This document shows positions 44,625 to 53,529 of a DNA stretch of 63,791 bases, in pieces. The stretch spans positions 1-63,791 of the forward strand of contig WYBW01000128.1 of assembly GCA_011525685.1 (NCBI GenBank), in the 5' to 3' direction. Every line of letters starts with the position of its first letter. The first letter of the stretch is position 1. Origin of the DNA: Verrucomicrobiia bacterium. Lineage in GTDB: Bacteria; Verrucomicrobiota; Verrucomicrobiia; Limisphaerales; JADLHS01. A program made the translations under genes and the position numbers. The notes under the pieces were generated by a model. That model searched no databases and was not told the origin of the DNA. It saw nothing but the letters and a program-made list of their open reading frames with translations.

Positions 44625-46193
44625 ATGTCGCAGATGCTCAAGTCGTCCGGCGCGATGGCCGCCGCCACCCTGACCAGCCGCCTGCTGGGCATGGTGCGCG
44701 AAATGGTCTATGCGCGGTTCATGGGCGACGGCTGGGTGGCCGGCGCCTTCCAGCTTGCGTTCACCATCCCTAACCTGTTCCGACGGCTGTTGGGGGAGGG
44801 CGCGCTGACCGCGGCGTTCATCCCGATCTTCAAGGAAAAAGAACGCACCGCCACCGAGCAGGAAGTGTGGCGTTCGGCCAACGCGGTGATTTCCGGCTTT
44901 CTCGTCCTGGCCTCGGTGATTGTGGCGCTGGTCATCCTCGGCGTCTCGGCGGCGCTCGCCGTCGGGCAGTTCGAGGCGCAAACGCACCTCATGCTCCGGC
45001 TGTTGCGCGTGATGTTTCCCTACATGCTCCTCGTGTGTGTGGCGGCGGTGCTCATGGGCATGCTCAACGCCCGCGGCCATTTCTTCATTCCTTCCATCGG
45101 CGCCGCCACGATGAACCTCGTCATGATCGCTTCGGTGCTCTGGCTTGCCCCGGTCATGGGACCGGAATTGCACGAGCAGATTTTTGCCCTGGCGATTGGC
45201 GTGCTGGCGGCGGGCGTGGCCCAGGCGGCCTTTCAACTGCCCACGCTCCATCGCGAGGGTTACCGGTTTGGGTGGGTGACACCGTGGCGCGATGAAACCG
45301 TGCGGCGCGTCGTGCGACGCATGTTGCCCGCGATCATCGGCGTGGCCGGTTACCAGGTGAACGTGCTGCTCACCCAGACCATCGCGTTCCGCGTGGATGC
45401 CCAGATCGTGGCCTCGTTCAACTACGCGGTGCGGCTGATGGAACTGCCCCAGGGATTGTTCGGCGTTTCCCTGGCCACGTTTCTCCTGCCCACACTGGCC
45501 GGCCTGGCGGCGGAAAAGAGTTATCCCGAGTTTCGCACCCTGTTGCGACAGGGTCTGGGCACGCTCTTGTTCGCCAACCTGATTGCCGCGGTTCTGCTGG
45601 TGGTGCTGGCCGAGCCCATCATCCGGTTGTTGTTCGAGCGGGGCAAATTCACCGCCGACGCGACAGACCGGGCCACGTTCGCCTTGATCTGCCTGGCGCC
45701 CGGGCTGCTCGCCTTCTCCGTCGTCAACGTCCTCGCCCGCGCCTTTTTCGCGCTGGGCGATACGAAGACTCCCATGAAGATCAGTCTATTTTGTCTGGGG
45801 CTGAACGTCGTACTGACGCTGGTGCTGGTGCATCCGTTCCGGCAGGGCGGCCTGGGCATGGCCAACACCACCACCTCGACAATCAACCTGGTGCTGCTGG
45901 CTTACGCGCTGCGGCGCAAGCTCGGCCACCTCGACATGGCGGAATTGCGCAAGGCGTTGCTGCCGATGATCGTTGCGGGCGCGGCGGCGGGAGCAACCGC
46001 ATGGTGGAGCGCCCGCCTCTGGGAACGCTCCCTCGGCCATGAAACGCTCGTGGTGAAAATCGGCGCGGTGTTCGCGCCCGCGCTGGCCGCGGCGTTGGTT
46101 TACTGGTTGATCGCGACGTGGGCGCGCCTTCCCGCGGCGCGGGAGATCAATGCGGTGATCCGGTCGCGGTGGAGGAAAACGAGGATTTCTTGA
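44625..46193 (+). CDS. murJ: Lipid II flippase MurJ
   Basis: 522 residues with about 14 transmembrane helices of the MurJ/MviN family, which flips the peptidoglycan precursor lipid II to the periplasm. Characteristic blocks are TLTSRLLGMVREMVYARFMG, FQLAFTIPNLFRRLLGEGAL, AAFIPIFKEKE, and later ASFNYAVRLMELPQGLFGVS and LLFERGKFTADATDRATFAL. The conserved charged residues of helix 1-2 (Arg in SRLLGMVRE, Arg of NLFRRLLGEGAL) are present. Length is normal. No neighbouring cell-wall gene is present; transcription probably from its own promoter. Confidence 0.95.
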   Translation: MSQMLKSSGAMAAATLTSRLLGMVREMVYARFMGDGWVAGAFQLAFTIPNLFRRLLGEGALTAAFIPIFKEKERTATEQEVWRSANAVISGFLVLASVIVALVILGVSAALAVGQFEAQTHLMLRLLRVMFPYMLLVCVAAVLMGMLNARGHFFIPSIGAATMNLVMIASVLWLAPVMGPELHEQIFALAIGVLAAGVAQAAFQLPTLHREGYRFGWVTPWRDETVRRVVRRMLPAIIGVAGYQVNVLLTQTIAFRVDAQIVASFNYAVRLMELPQGLFGVSLATFLLPTLAGLAAEKSYPEFRTLLRQGLGTLLFANLIAAVLLVVLAEPIIRLLFERGKFTADATDRATFALICLAPGLLAFSVVNVLARAFFALGDTKTPMKISLFCLGLNVVLTLVLVHPFRQGGLGMANTTTSTINLVLLAYALRRKLGHLDMAELRKALLPMIVAGAAAGATAWWSARLWERSLGHETLVVKIGAVFAPALAAALVYWLIATWARLPAAREINAVIRSRWRKTRIS

Positions 46194-46392
46194 GGCGCTG
46201 GAGGAAGAGAGTTTTCGGTCCGGTCAAAATCGGATGATCGCGGAGACTCACCCGCGCGGATCAAAGCGGCAACTTCAGCAGCGGGCGCAGGTTGCTTCCA
46301 AACAGTTCAAACCTTCGTACTGCCGCGGTGCCTTACGTGAAATGCTCCGCCTCGCTTACCGATGATTCTGCTCCCAACCGGCGGGCGCTGCC

Positions 46393-47697
46393 TTACCGCC
46401 CAAAATGCCGGTCCGCGAATTTCAGATACTGCTCCCAGTCATACTCCTTCACGTCGTGATTGCCCGTGCGGATGTGATAGCCAATTGTGTCGCCAACGGG
46501 CTGGTTGACCGGCGGCATATCTTCCACACCCAGGCCCTTTTCGCCGAACAACCGATAGACCGGCTCGGCGTGTTTGGCGGACAGGAATTCGCCGCGCGGA
46601 TCGGCCCAACGATCCTCCTCGGCGCTGGCCACATAGACGGGCCGCGGCGCGATGAGCGCAATCAACTGGTGCTGGTCCACCGGCAGGTCGGCTTCCTTGA
46701 GATTGTATCGCTTGAAGTTGCCGCAGAACCAGTGCGGGAAGGCGTTGTTGATGCGCTCCACCGTCTCGCCAAACGCCCGCCGGCTCAACGCGGCGCCGCC
46801 GCACCCCGAGTCGTTAGAAATGGTGATCGCGAACCGCTCGTCCTGCGCCCCGGCCCACAGCGCGGTCTTCCCAAGCCGAGAGTGGCCGATCACCGCGACG
46901 CGCTTTGCGTCAAGGTCCGCATCCGCTTCCAGATAGTCCAAGGCGCGGCTCAGTCCCCAGGCCCATGCGCCGATTGCTCCCCACTCGTCCGGTGCGAACG
47001 CCGTGTCGGCACCCTTCGGACTCAGCGCGGCGCGAACGCCCATCTTCCAGCCCTCGGCGAAGTCCGGCTCGATGTCGCCATAGTAAATCGTCGCCAGCGC
47101 GTAGCCGCGTTGCAGGACTTTCTCCACCTGCCAGCGGCTGGCTTCCTTGCCGCGCGAGGCTTCGGTGGCGCGATTGTTCACCACACCAGCCTCCTTCGAA
47201 TCCCGCATCCATTGACGCGACAGCGTGATGCCCGGATCGGAATGAATGGCGTGATTGCCGCCGAAGTTGAGACCGAGAAAGGCTGGCACGGGTTTCTTCG
47301 CGTTGTTGGGCAGATAAATGAGCATGTCCATCTTCGGCCCGTCCTTCCTGCCGGTGAAATAAACGGAAACCTCCTTGCGCGTGGCGATGCCGCCCAACGC
47401 GTCGCGAATCTGGGACGTAAGTTCAAACGTCATGTCCATCGGCCGGCCGGGGCTGCGGCCATAGACGTGCGTCTGAAAAAGTCCCAGGACCTCCGGCCGC
47501 CGCCTCGCCTGCCAGGACCTCGCATCCGTGACTTTCTCCCCGTTTGCCAGCGTGAGCGGGTCGGGGAGGGTGTAGGGAGGGACTTTGGATTCGTCGTAGT
47601 TGGGTTTGAAGGCTTCTCCCCCGCTGGTCCGGCACACGGCAAGGAGGAAGCTGCTCATCAGGAGTCCCAGCAGAAGGCAATCGGAGCTTGTGTGCAT
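46393..47697 (-). CDS. CE15 glucuronoyl esterase, secreted
   Basis: 434 residues. Signal peptide (DCLLLGLLMSSFLLAVCRTS). The alpha/beta hydrolase core shows VPAFLGLNFGGNHA, the nucleophile Ser273 in VIGHSRLGKTALWAGA (CE15 has G-C/H-S-R-x-G), SNDSGCGGAALSRRAFGETV with the oxyanion/Arg region, and His414 in RTGNHDVKEYDWEQYLKFAD. Family CE15 cleaves ester bonds between lignin alcohols and 4-O-methylglucuronate on xylan. The catalytic acid is likely in ASAEEDRWADPRGEF, typical of bacterial members. A good functional match for the GH10 xylanase at 21705-22823. Start at ATG 47697 chosen for the signal peptide. Confidence 0.9.
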   Translation of the reverse strand: MHTSSDCLLLGLLMSSFLLAVCRTSGGEAFKPNYDESKVPPYTLPDPLTLANGEKVTDARSWQARRRPEVLGLFQTHVYGRSPGRPMDMTFELTSQIRDALGGIATRKEVSVYFTGRKDGPKMDMLIYLPNNAKKPVPAFLGLNFGGNHAIHSDPGITLSRQWMRDSKEAGVVNNRATEASRGKEASRWQVEKVLQRGYALATIYYGDIEPDFAEGWKMGVRAALSPKGADTAFAPDEWGAIGAWAWGLSRALDYLEADADLDAKRVAVIGHSRLGKTALWAGAQDERFAITISNDSGCGGAALSRRAFGETVERINNAFPHWFCGNFKRYNLKEADLPVDQHQLIALIAPRPVYVASAEEDRWADPRGEFLSAKHAEPVYRLFGEKGLGVEDMPPVNQPVGDTIGYHIRTGNHDVKEYDWEQYLKFADRHFGR

Positions 47698-47780
47698 GGT
47701 GCTTGAGATTACCCGCAAGGGCCGCCGCTTCGCAAGCCGGTCGTCAGCGATGCGAGTGGAAGGGGTGCTTGAATCCGGGC

Positions 47781-47804
47781 GTGGCAGTTCTCGCGCTGTG
47801 AGAA
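47781..47804. repeat. Short dispersed hairpin, family F7, copy 2
   Basis: GTGGCAGTTCTCGCGCTGTG then AGAA; differs from the copy at 38531-38555 by two substitutions. In the divergent region between the CE15 gene and lpxK. Confidence 0.5.
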
Positions 47805-47955
47805 GCCCTCCCCGCGTCAGAACGGGCGGAATGAATCATCGAAAGACCGGACTGGCAGTGGCAGGCACCTCCACCAATGAACCACTGCTCGCAGTTGCCT
47901 CTCTTCAGCCCCAATCCTTGCCCTGACCTGGCGCGCTTGGCAGACTTGTCCCGGC

Positions 47956-49128
47956 ATGCGTGAGAAGTTCCGGGCTTGGACCGAAAGTCTCGAAACCTTC
48001 GTCCTCGAAGTCATCTTCGAGGAGCGCCGCGGCGCCGCCGCCGCGCTCGCGCGGGCCCTGCTCTTCGGCGGTTCAAAACTGTTTCAAGTGGCCGTCAAAG
48101 CCCGGCGCTTTCTTTACAACGCCCGGATCCTGCGCGATTCCACGCTGGGCGTGCAGGTCATCGCCATTGGCAATCTCACGGTCGGCGGCACGGGCAAGAC
48201 CCCCGTGGTCGAAAAGTTCGCCCGCGAGCTGCGCGACCAGGGCCGCAACGTGGCCATCCTCTCGCGCGGCTACCGCTCCAAGCCCCGGCCCTTTCACGAA
48301 TGGCTCTTGAACAAAATGTTGTTTCGCGAGGACGCCACTCCGCCGCGCATCGTGTCCGATGGCAAATCGCTGTTGCTGGACTCCGAAATGGCCGGCGACG
48401 AACCCTACATGCTCGCGTCGAACCTCAAGGACGTGGTGGTGCTCGTGGACAAGGACCGCGTCAAGAGCGGGCGGTTTGCCATCGAGAAGTATGGCTGCGA
48501 CACCCTGCTCCTCGACGATGGCTTCCAATACTGGGACCTGCGCGGACGCCGCCACGACGTTGTGTTGGTGGACCGGCAACAACCTTTCGGCAACGAGCAC
48601 CTGCTCCCCCGCGGCACGCTGCGCGAGCCGCCGTCGCATCTTGTCCGTGCCGACACCATCTTCATCACCAAGAGCGATGGCAATACCGCCGGCCTGCGCC
48701 GCCGCATTGCCGAACTGAATCCGGAGGCGGCCATCATCGAGTGCGTCCACAGCCCGCTGTACCTCGAGGACGTGTTCACCGGCAAACGCGAGACGCTGGA
48801 ACTGCTCAAAGGGCGCAAGGTCGCCTCGCTCAGCGGCATCGCCCAGCCGGAAAGTTTCGAGCAGAGCCTCGTGAAGCTCGGAGCGGACCTGGTTTATTCC
48901 AAGCGCTTTGCCGACCATCACCGGTTCACCCAACAGGAGGTGCTCAACGCCATCAACCGCGGCAAGAAGCGTCAGGCCGAGATCATCATCACCACGCAGA
49001 AGGACGCCGTGCGCTTTCCCAAGATTGACCGCCGCGACCTGCCGATTTACTTCATGCGCGTGGAGATCAAGATCGTCAGTGGCGCCGAGGACTTCGAGGA
49101 TTGTGTCCGGCGAATCTGCTTCCGCTGA
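47956..49128 (+). CDS. lpxK: Tetraacyldisaccharide 4'-kinase LpxK
   Basis: 390 residues. Phosphorylates the 4' position of the lipid A disaccharide precursor at the inner membrane. The P-loop VIAIGNLTVGGTGKTPVVEK is preceded by a hydrophobic amphipathic segment (ALARALLFGGSKLFQVAVKA) and followed by NVAILSRGYRSKPRP, DEPYMLASNLKDVVVLVDKD, DTLLLDDGFQYWDLRGRRHD with the conserved DDGFQ, and VHSPLYLEDVFTG. Longer than the E. coli enzyme by about 60 residues, mostly from insertions around 110-140. The next gene begins two bases after its stop, so this is the first gene of an lpxK-acyltransferase-waaF operon. Confidence 0.95.
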   Translation: MREKFRAWTESLETFVLEVIFEERRGAAAALARALLFGGSKLFQVAVKARRFLYNARILRDSTLGVQVIAIGNLTVGGTGKTPVVEKFARELRDQGRNVAILSRGYRSKPRPFHEWLLNKMLFREDATPPRIVSDGKSLLLDSEMAGDEPYMLASNLKDVVVLVDKDRVKSGRFAIEKYGCDTLLLDDGFQYWDLRGRRHDVVLVDRQQPFGNEHLLPRGTLREPPSHLVRADTIFITKSDGNTAGLRRRIAELNPEAAIIECVHSPLYLEDVFTGKRETLELLKGRKVASLSGIAQPESFEQSLVKLGADLVYSKRFADHHRFTQQEVLNAINRGKKRQAEIIITTQKDAVRFPKIDRRDLPIYFMRVEIKIVSGAEDFEDCVRRICFR

Positions 49129-49129
49129 C

Positions 49130-50083
49130 ATGGACGGGCTGCTCCATTTCATCGCCCGCGCGCTGATTGCTCTCATTCAAGCACTCCCGCTGCGCTGGGT
49201 GGCCCGGCTCGGACGCGCCGGGGGCGCGCTGGCCTATCGCCTTGATGGCCGGCATCGCCGGGTGGCCCTCAAGAACCTGACAATGTGTTTTGGCCGGGAG
49301 CGATCTCCTGACGAACTCGCCGAGCTGGCCCGGGAAAACTTTCGCCGGCTCGGTGAGAACTACACCAGCGCGATCAAAACCGCTTCGATGACCGCGGAGC
49401 AATTGCGGCCGCACTTTGAGTTTGTCGGCGCGGAAAAGGTGTTGCCGCGCCCGGCCAGCCGAGGGTCAACCAATCGCGTCGTGGCCCTCGGGCACTTTGG
49501 AAATTTCGAACTCTACGCCCGCTTCGGCCAGTTTGTGCCCGGCTTCCAATGCGCCACGACCTACCGCGCCCTGCCGCAGCCCGCGCTCAACCGCCTGATG
49601 CAATCGTTGCGCGAGCGTTCGGGCTGCCGGTTCTTCGAACGGCGCACCGAGGCCGCGGCCCTCAAGGCGGCCATGAACGAGGGTGGGATGTTGCTGGGCC
49701 TGCTGTCGGATCAGCGCGCGCCGCGCGGCGGATTGCGCCTGCCGTTTCTGGGGCACGAATGTCTCACCTCCGCCGCCCCTGCCGTGTTCGCGTTGCGTTA
49801 TCGTTGCCCGCTGTACACGGCCATCTGCTATCGGATCGGCCTGGCCCGCTGGCGAATTGAGGCCGGGGACGAAATCCCCACGCACAAGCATGATCAGCCG
49901 CGAACCACCAAGGATATCATGGGCGACGTAAACCGCGCCTTTGAAATTGCCGTGCGCCGCGACCCGGCCAACTGGTTCTGGGTGCATGACCGGTGGAAAC
50001 AATCCCACCCGGCCGCGCCGAGTCCACAGTCCGTAGGCCCAAGTCCGGAGTCCGCGATCAAAGCAACCGAACCTGTTCTGTGA
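49130..50083 (+). CDS. Lipid A biosynthesis lauroyl/myristoyl acyltransferase (LpxL/HtrB family)
   Basis: 317 residues. Single N-terminal membrane segment (HFIARALIALIQALPLRWVA) then RRVALKNLTMCFGRERSPDE. Catalytic H-x4-E in VALGHFGNFELYARFGQFV, the substrate motif RERSGCRFFERR, and MLLGLLSDQRAPRGGLRLPF with FLGHECLTSAAPAVFAL, all typical of late lipid A acyltransferases, which transfer a fatty acid from acyl-ACP. ATG at 49130 follows the lpxK stop by one base; a GTG at 49103 inside lpxK is an alternative. Its last codon region overlaps the GTG of waaF (GTGA), indicating translational coupling. LpxL versus LpxM specificity cannot be told. Confidence 0.9.
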   Translation: MDGLLHFIARALIALIQALPLRWVARLGRAGGALAYRLDGRHRRVALKNLTMCFGRERSPDELAELARENFRRLGENYTSAIKTASMTAEQLRPHFEFVGAEKVLPRPASRGSTNRVVALGHFGNFELYARFGQFVPGFQCATTYRALPQPALNRLMQSLRERSGCRFFERRTEAAALKAAMNEGGMLLGLLSDQRAPRGGLRLPFLGHECLTSAAPAVFALRYRCPLYTAICYRIGLARWRIEAGDEIPTHKHDQPRTTKDIMGDVNRAFEIAVRRDPANWFWVHDRWKQSHPAAPSPQSVGPSPESAIKATEPVL

Positions 50084-51219
50084 ATCCGCCCTCCCGCCTC
50101 CCGCGTTCCGCACCGCGCATCCTCGTGCGCGGCGTGAACTGGCTGGGCGACGCCGTGATGTCCACGCCGGCGTTGATGCGATTGCGCGAACGATTTCCCG
50201 AAGCACAGATCACCTTGTTCACGCCCGAGAAGTTGCGAGAGCTCTGGCTGCGCCATCCGGCCGTGAATGAAGTTGTTTCCTTCGTGGACGGCGAAGGGCT
50301 GATTTCGGTCAGCCGCAGATTGAAAGAAGGAGATTTCAGCCTCGCCGTGGTATTGCCCAATTCACCCCGCTCAGCCTTGGAGGTTTGGCTGGCGCAAATT
50401 CCCCAGCGTGTCGGACTCGCTCGACCCTGGCGAAACTGGTTTCTCACGGAGCTGGTCCGGGAGCGTCCCGGCGCCGTCGCGATGCGCAAACGGTCCATTG
50501 CTGAGATCCACGCACTCACTTCCGACAAACCCGGACGGCCGAGATCCAACATCCAGTATCCCGCTTCCGCCCATCACCTTCACCACTACCTCCACCTTGT
50601 TGCCGCACTGGGTGCCAATCCCGAACCGCTCGCGCCACGGTTGGTGGTTGCGGACGATGAGGTAACGGCGGTCCGGAAGAAGCTCGATCTTGAGGAGGCA
50701 AGTGTGGGTGGGCGACCGTTGTTTGCCCTGAACCCCGGCGCGGAATACGGCCCGGCCAAACGCTGGCCCGTCGAACGTTTCATCGAGGCCGCCAGGAGAA
50801 TTCAGCAACACACCAACTGTGTCTGGCTGGTTCTCGGCGGCAGGGGTGATGTCGCGCTGGCGAATCAGATTGACTCCGCCCTCCGCGCTCCGCCCGCCGC
50901 AGTCCGCACTCTGGCCGGGCAAACCACTTTGCGCGAACTCATGGCGCTGCTGAAACTCTGCCGCGGGTTGCTCACCAACGACACCGGGCCGATGCACGTT
51001 GCCGCCGCGCTGGGCACGCCGGTGGTGGTTCCTTTCGGCAGCACCTCGCCCGAACTCACCGGACCCGGGCTGCCGGGCGACCCGGGCGTTCAGGTGCTCA
51101 AATCCGACGCGCCCTGCGCACCCTGTTTTCTGCGCGAATGTCCGATTGATTTCCGCTGCATGAACGGCATCAGCGTCGAGCGCGTGGTGGAAGCGATGTT
51201 CCGCGCGGCCGTCGGTTGA
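50080..51219 (+). CDS. waaF: LPS heptosyltransferase II (WaaF/RfaF)
   Basis: 379 residues of glycosyltransferase family 9. ILVRGVNWLGDAVMSTPALM with the GDA motif, LRERFPEAQITLFTPEKLRE, FSLAVVLPNSPRSALEVWLA, FALNPGAEYGPAKRWPVERF, and TNDTGPMHVAAALGTPVVVP and FGSTSPELTGP give the standard donor- and acceptor-site pattern; CAPCFLRECPIDFRCMNGIS matches the Cys-rich end of WaaF. Adds the second heptose to the inner LPS core. Starts at GTG 50080 overlapping the stop of the acyltransferase gene. Together with lpxK it shows that this bacterium makes an LPS core, expected for a diderm. Confidence 0.92.
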   Translation: MNPPSRLPRSAPRILVRGVNWLGDAVMSTPALMRLRERFPEAQITLFTPEKLRELWLRHPAVNEVVSFVDGEGLISVSRRLKEGDFSLAVVLPNSPRSALEVWLAQIPQRVGLARPWRNWFLTELVRERPGAVAMRKRSIAEIHALTSDKPGRPRSNIQYPASAHHLHHYLHLVAALGANPEPLAPRLVVADDEVTAVRKKLDLEEASVGGRPLFALNPGAEYGPAKRWPVERFIEAARRIQQHTNCVWLVLGGRGDVALANQIDSALRAPPAAVRTLAGQTTLRELMALLKLCRGLLTNDTGPMHVAAALGTPVVVPFGSTSPELTGPGLPGDPGVQVLKSDAPCAPCFLRECPIDFRCMNGISVERVVEAMFRAAVG

Positions 51220-51324
51220 AGCAGCATCCATGATGCTCTTGTCCCATTGACTAATCGCCAGGGTGTTGCCTCACCCGCTATACTCTGCGTGGCTTCCAAA
51301 GTGGCGGGTCGGCAGGTGGCGCTT

Positions 51325-53526
51325 ATGCAGATTGATGATCTCAGACAAGTCTTGCGGTGGACGACAGCCCGCGCGGGTTGGCTGGCGATCCTGGCGGCCC
51401 TCTCGCCGGGCGGGTGGGCAGCGCAGGATGCTTTCACACCGCCACCAGCATCATTCACCAACGCCGCCCAGGTGCATGCCCTTCCGGCGGACGTCGCGGC
51501 CAGACACCTGCTGGTCCGACTCGAGGGCGTGGTCACGCATTATCATCACCGGCTGGGTGATGGCTTCTTTCTCCAGGATGATTCGGATGGAATTTACGTC
51601 CGCCTCCTCGGACAGAGGCCGGTGGTGCGCGTCGGCGACCGCATCCTGCTGGAGGGAGAAACGGGTGCGGGTGACTATGCGCCGGTCGTCCGTCTGCGTC
51701 GCTTGCAGAACCTCGGACCTGGCATACTGCCCGCGCCCGAGGTGGTAACCGCGAGCGCGCTGGCGACGGGACGGTACGATTCGAGACGGGTCGAAGTGCG
51801 CGGCGTCGTGCGCTCCGCGGCCCCGGCGTTGCGGACCGCCGAAGCCCATCTGGCGGTTCTCTTGCGCTCGGACGGGAAGGACCTGCTCCTGGGCGTCAAC
51901 GAGTACTCACCGTCGAGCACAAACTTGGTGGATGCCGAAGTCCTCGTCCGTGGCGTGGCGGCCGGCGTGTTCAGCCGGCAACGACAACTGCTCGAACCAG
52001 TGGTCGTCGTGGAATCCGACACGGACATCGAGGTCCTCAACCCGCCTCAGCCACTGGACAGTCTGCCGGTGAAGACCATCCAATCGCTTTTCCGTTACTC
52101 ACCGGCGGGTTTTCCCGAGCGACGCGTGAGCCTGCGCGGGCAGTTGTTGGGGCAACAGGAAGGCAAGTGGCTGGCCGTGCGCGATGCCACCAGCGGTCTG
52201 TTCGTTGAATCGCCTGAAGGCCATAACTTCTCGCCCGGTGACGAATTGGAACTGATGGGTTTCCCCGAGATGCGCGATCAAACGCTGTGGCTGGTGAAAC
52301 CCCTGGTGCGGCTTGTGTCGGCAGGGCCGGTGCCGCGCGCCGTGGTCAGCAGTGTCACGAATGCCCTGTCGCATCCGGTGGAACTGCACCGCATCGAGGG
52401 ACTGCTGGCCGCTCCACCGCGCCCCGGCGAAGGGAGCTGGGTCCTGAGTCTGCGCGATGGCGACAGGGAATTCGAGGCCTGGTTGCCCGCCGCGGGCGGG
52501 ACTTATCCATCCGGCTGGCGCGAGGGAGCCCGACTGGCAGTCACCGGCATCACCGAACCGTTCTTCACGGCCAGCCACCGTCCGACCATGTTTCCCTTTC
52601 CACGCGGCTTGCGGCTGCACACCCGCTCACTGGCGGACGTGGAGATTCTTCAGGCGGCGCCGTGGTGGACTTCTCCGCGGCTGACCCGGACGGTGTTGGT
52701 CACCCTCGCAGGCTCGCTGGTCTTGTTGGGCCTGACCAGCCTGGCAGCCGCGTTGTTGGCCCGCAAGAACACGGCGTTGCGCGAAGCGCGGGAGCAACTC
52801 CGCACCGCGCGCGACGAACTGGCCAAACGTTACACGGTTCGCACCGGGGAATGGCGGGAAGAACTGGCCGCCCGCCACGCGGCGGAGGCGGACTTTGCGC
52901 TTTTGACCGCGGAGCGGACGCGTCTGGCTCGCGAACTCCACGACACCCTCGAGCAAACGCTGGCCAGCACCGCCCTCCAATTGGATGCGGCGCGAGGATT
53001 TTTCCGGGAACAACCGCAGGAGTCGGAGCGTTTGCTGGTCGCTGCCACCGAACAACTCCGGGAAAGCCAGTCGGAAGTCCGCCGTTCCATCTGGAACCTG
53101 CGCTCGGTCAAACTTGAGAAGGCCACGCTGCCCGAGGCGCTGGAGCAACTCGGCAAGGCACTGGCCGAGACGCGCGGGCCGGCCGTCGCGGTGCGATGCG
53201 AGGGCAAACTCGTCCACGTGCCGCCAGGCGCGGCGAGCCACCTGTTCCGCATTGCCCAGGAAGGAGTCACGAATGCGCTCAAGCACGCGGGCGCCAGCCG
53301 CATTGATATTCACCTGGCCTTTGGTTCCGACGCGCTTGAATTGTCGGTGAGCGATGATGGCTGCGGATTCGATCCCGCCGCCGCCGAGGTCAACGGCCAC
53401 TTCGGTCTGCGCGGCATGAAGGAGCGGGCGCGGGCGTTGGCGGCGGAACTGACGCTAGACTCCAAACCCGGCCGGGGTACGCGACTGCGCCTGGTCGTGG
53501 CCAACCGCCGACTCAAGGAGAGCTGA
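51325..53526 (+). CDS. Sensor histidine kinase with periplasmic OB-like repeats (HisKA_3 type)
   Basis: 733 residues. A signal peptide/first helix (ARAGWLAILAALSPGGWAAQ) is followed by about 400 residues of repeated OB-like segments (VRLEGVVTHYHHRLGDGFFL-QDD; VEVRGVVRSAAP; VSLRGQLLGQQEGKWLAVRD; HRIEGLLAAPPR), then a membrane helix near 455-480 and a coiled coil. His539 in RLARELHDTLEQTLASTALQ is the HisKA_3 phosphoacceptor, and the ATPase has HLFRIAQEGVTNALKHAGAS, SVSDDGCGFDP and GLRGMKERARAL. ATG at 51325 follows an AGGTGG site at 8 nt. It overlaps nothing but ends 3 nt before the response regulator gene, its obvious partner. The ligand of the OB-like domain is unknown. Confidence 0.92.
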   Translation: MQIDDLRQVLRWTTARAGWLAILAALSPGGWAAQDAFTPPPASFTNAAQVHALPADVAARHLLVRLEGVVTHYHHRLGDGFFLQDDSDGIYVRLLGQRPVVRVGDRILLEGETGAGDYAPVVRLRRLQNLGPGILPAPEVVTASALATGRYDSRRVEVRGVVRSAAPALRTAEAHLAVLLRSDGKDLLLGVNEYSPSSTNLVDAEVLVRGVAAGVFSRQRQLLEPVVVVESDTDIEVLNPPQPLDSLPVKTIQSLFRYSPAGFPERRVSLRGQLLGQQEGKWLAVRDATSGLFVESPEGHNFSPGDELELMGFPEMRDQTLWLVKPLVRLVSAGPVPRAVVSSVTNALSHPVELHRIEGLLAAPPRPGEGSWVLSLRDGDREFEAWLPAAGGTYPSGWREGARLAVTGITEPFFTASHRPTMFPFPRGLRLHTRSLADVEILQAAPWWTSPRLTRTVLVTLAGSLVLLGLTSLAAALLARKNTALREAREQLRTARDELAKRYTVRTGEWREELAARHAAEADFALLTAERTRLARELHDTLEQTLASTALQLDAARGFFREQPQESERLLVAATEQLRESQSEVRRSIWNLRSVKLEKATLPEALEQLGKALAETRGPAVAVRCEGKLVHVPPGAASHLFRIAQEGVTNALKHAGASRIDIHLAFGSDALELSVSDDGCGFDPAAAEVNGHFGLRGMKERARALAAELTLDSKPGRGTRLRLVVANRRLKES

Positions 53527-53529
53527 GTC

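Noticed and set aside
48073..49176. Minus-strand open frame opposite lpxK
   Set aside because: No motifs; lpxK has all family motifs and tight operon spacing.
51247..51284. TTGACT and TATACT as promoter before the histidine kinase
   Set aside because: Spacing of 26 bp is too long for a sigma-70-type promoter; only the -10-like part could be real.
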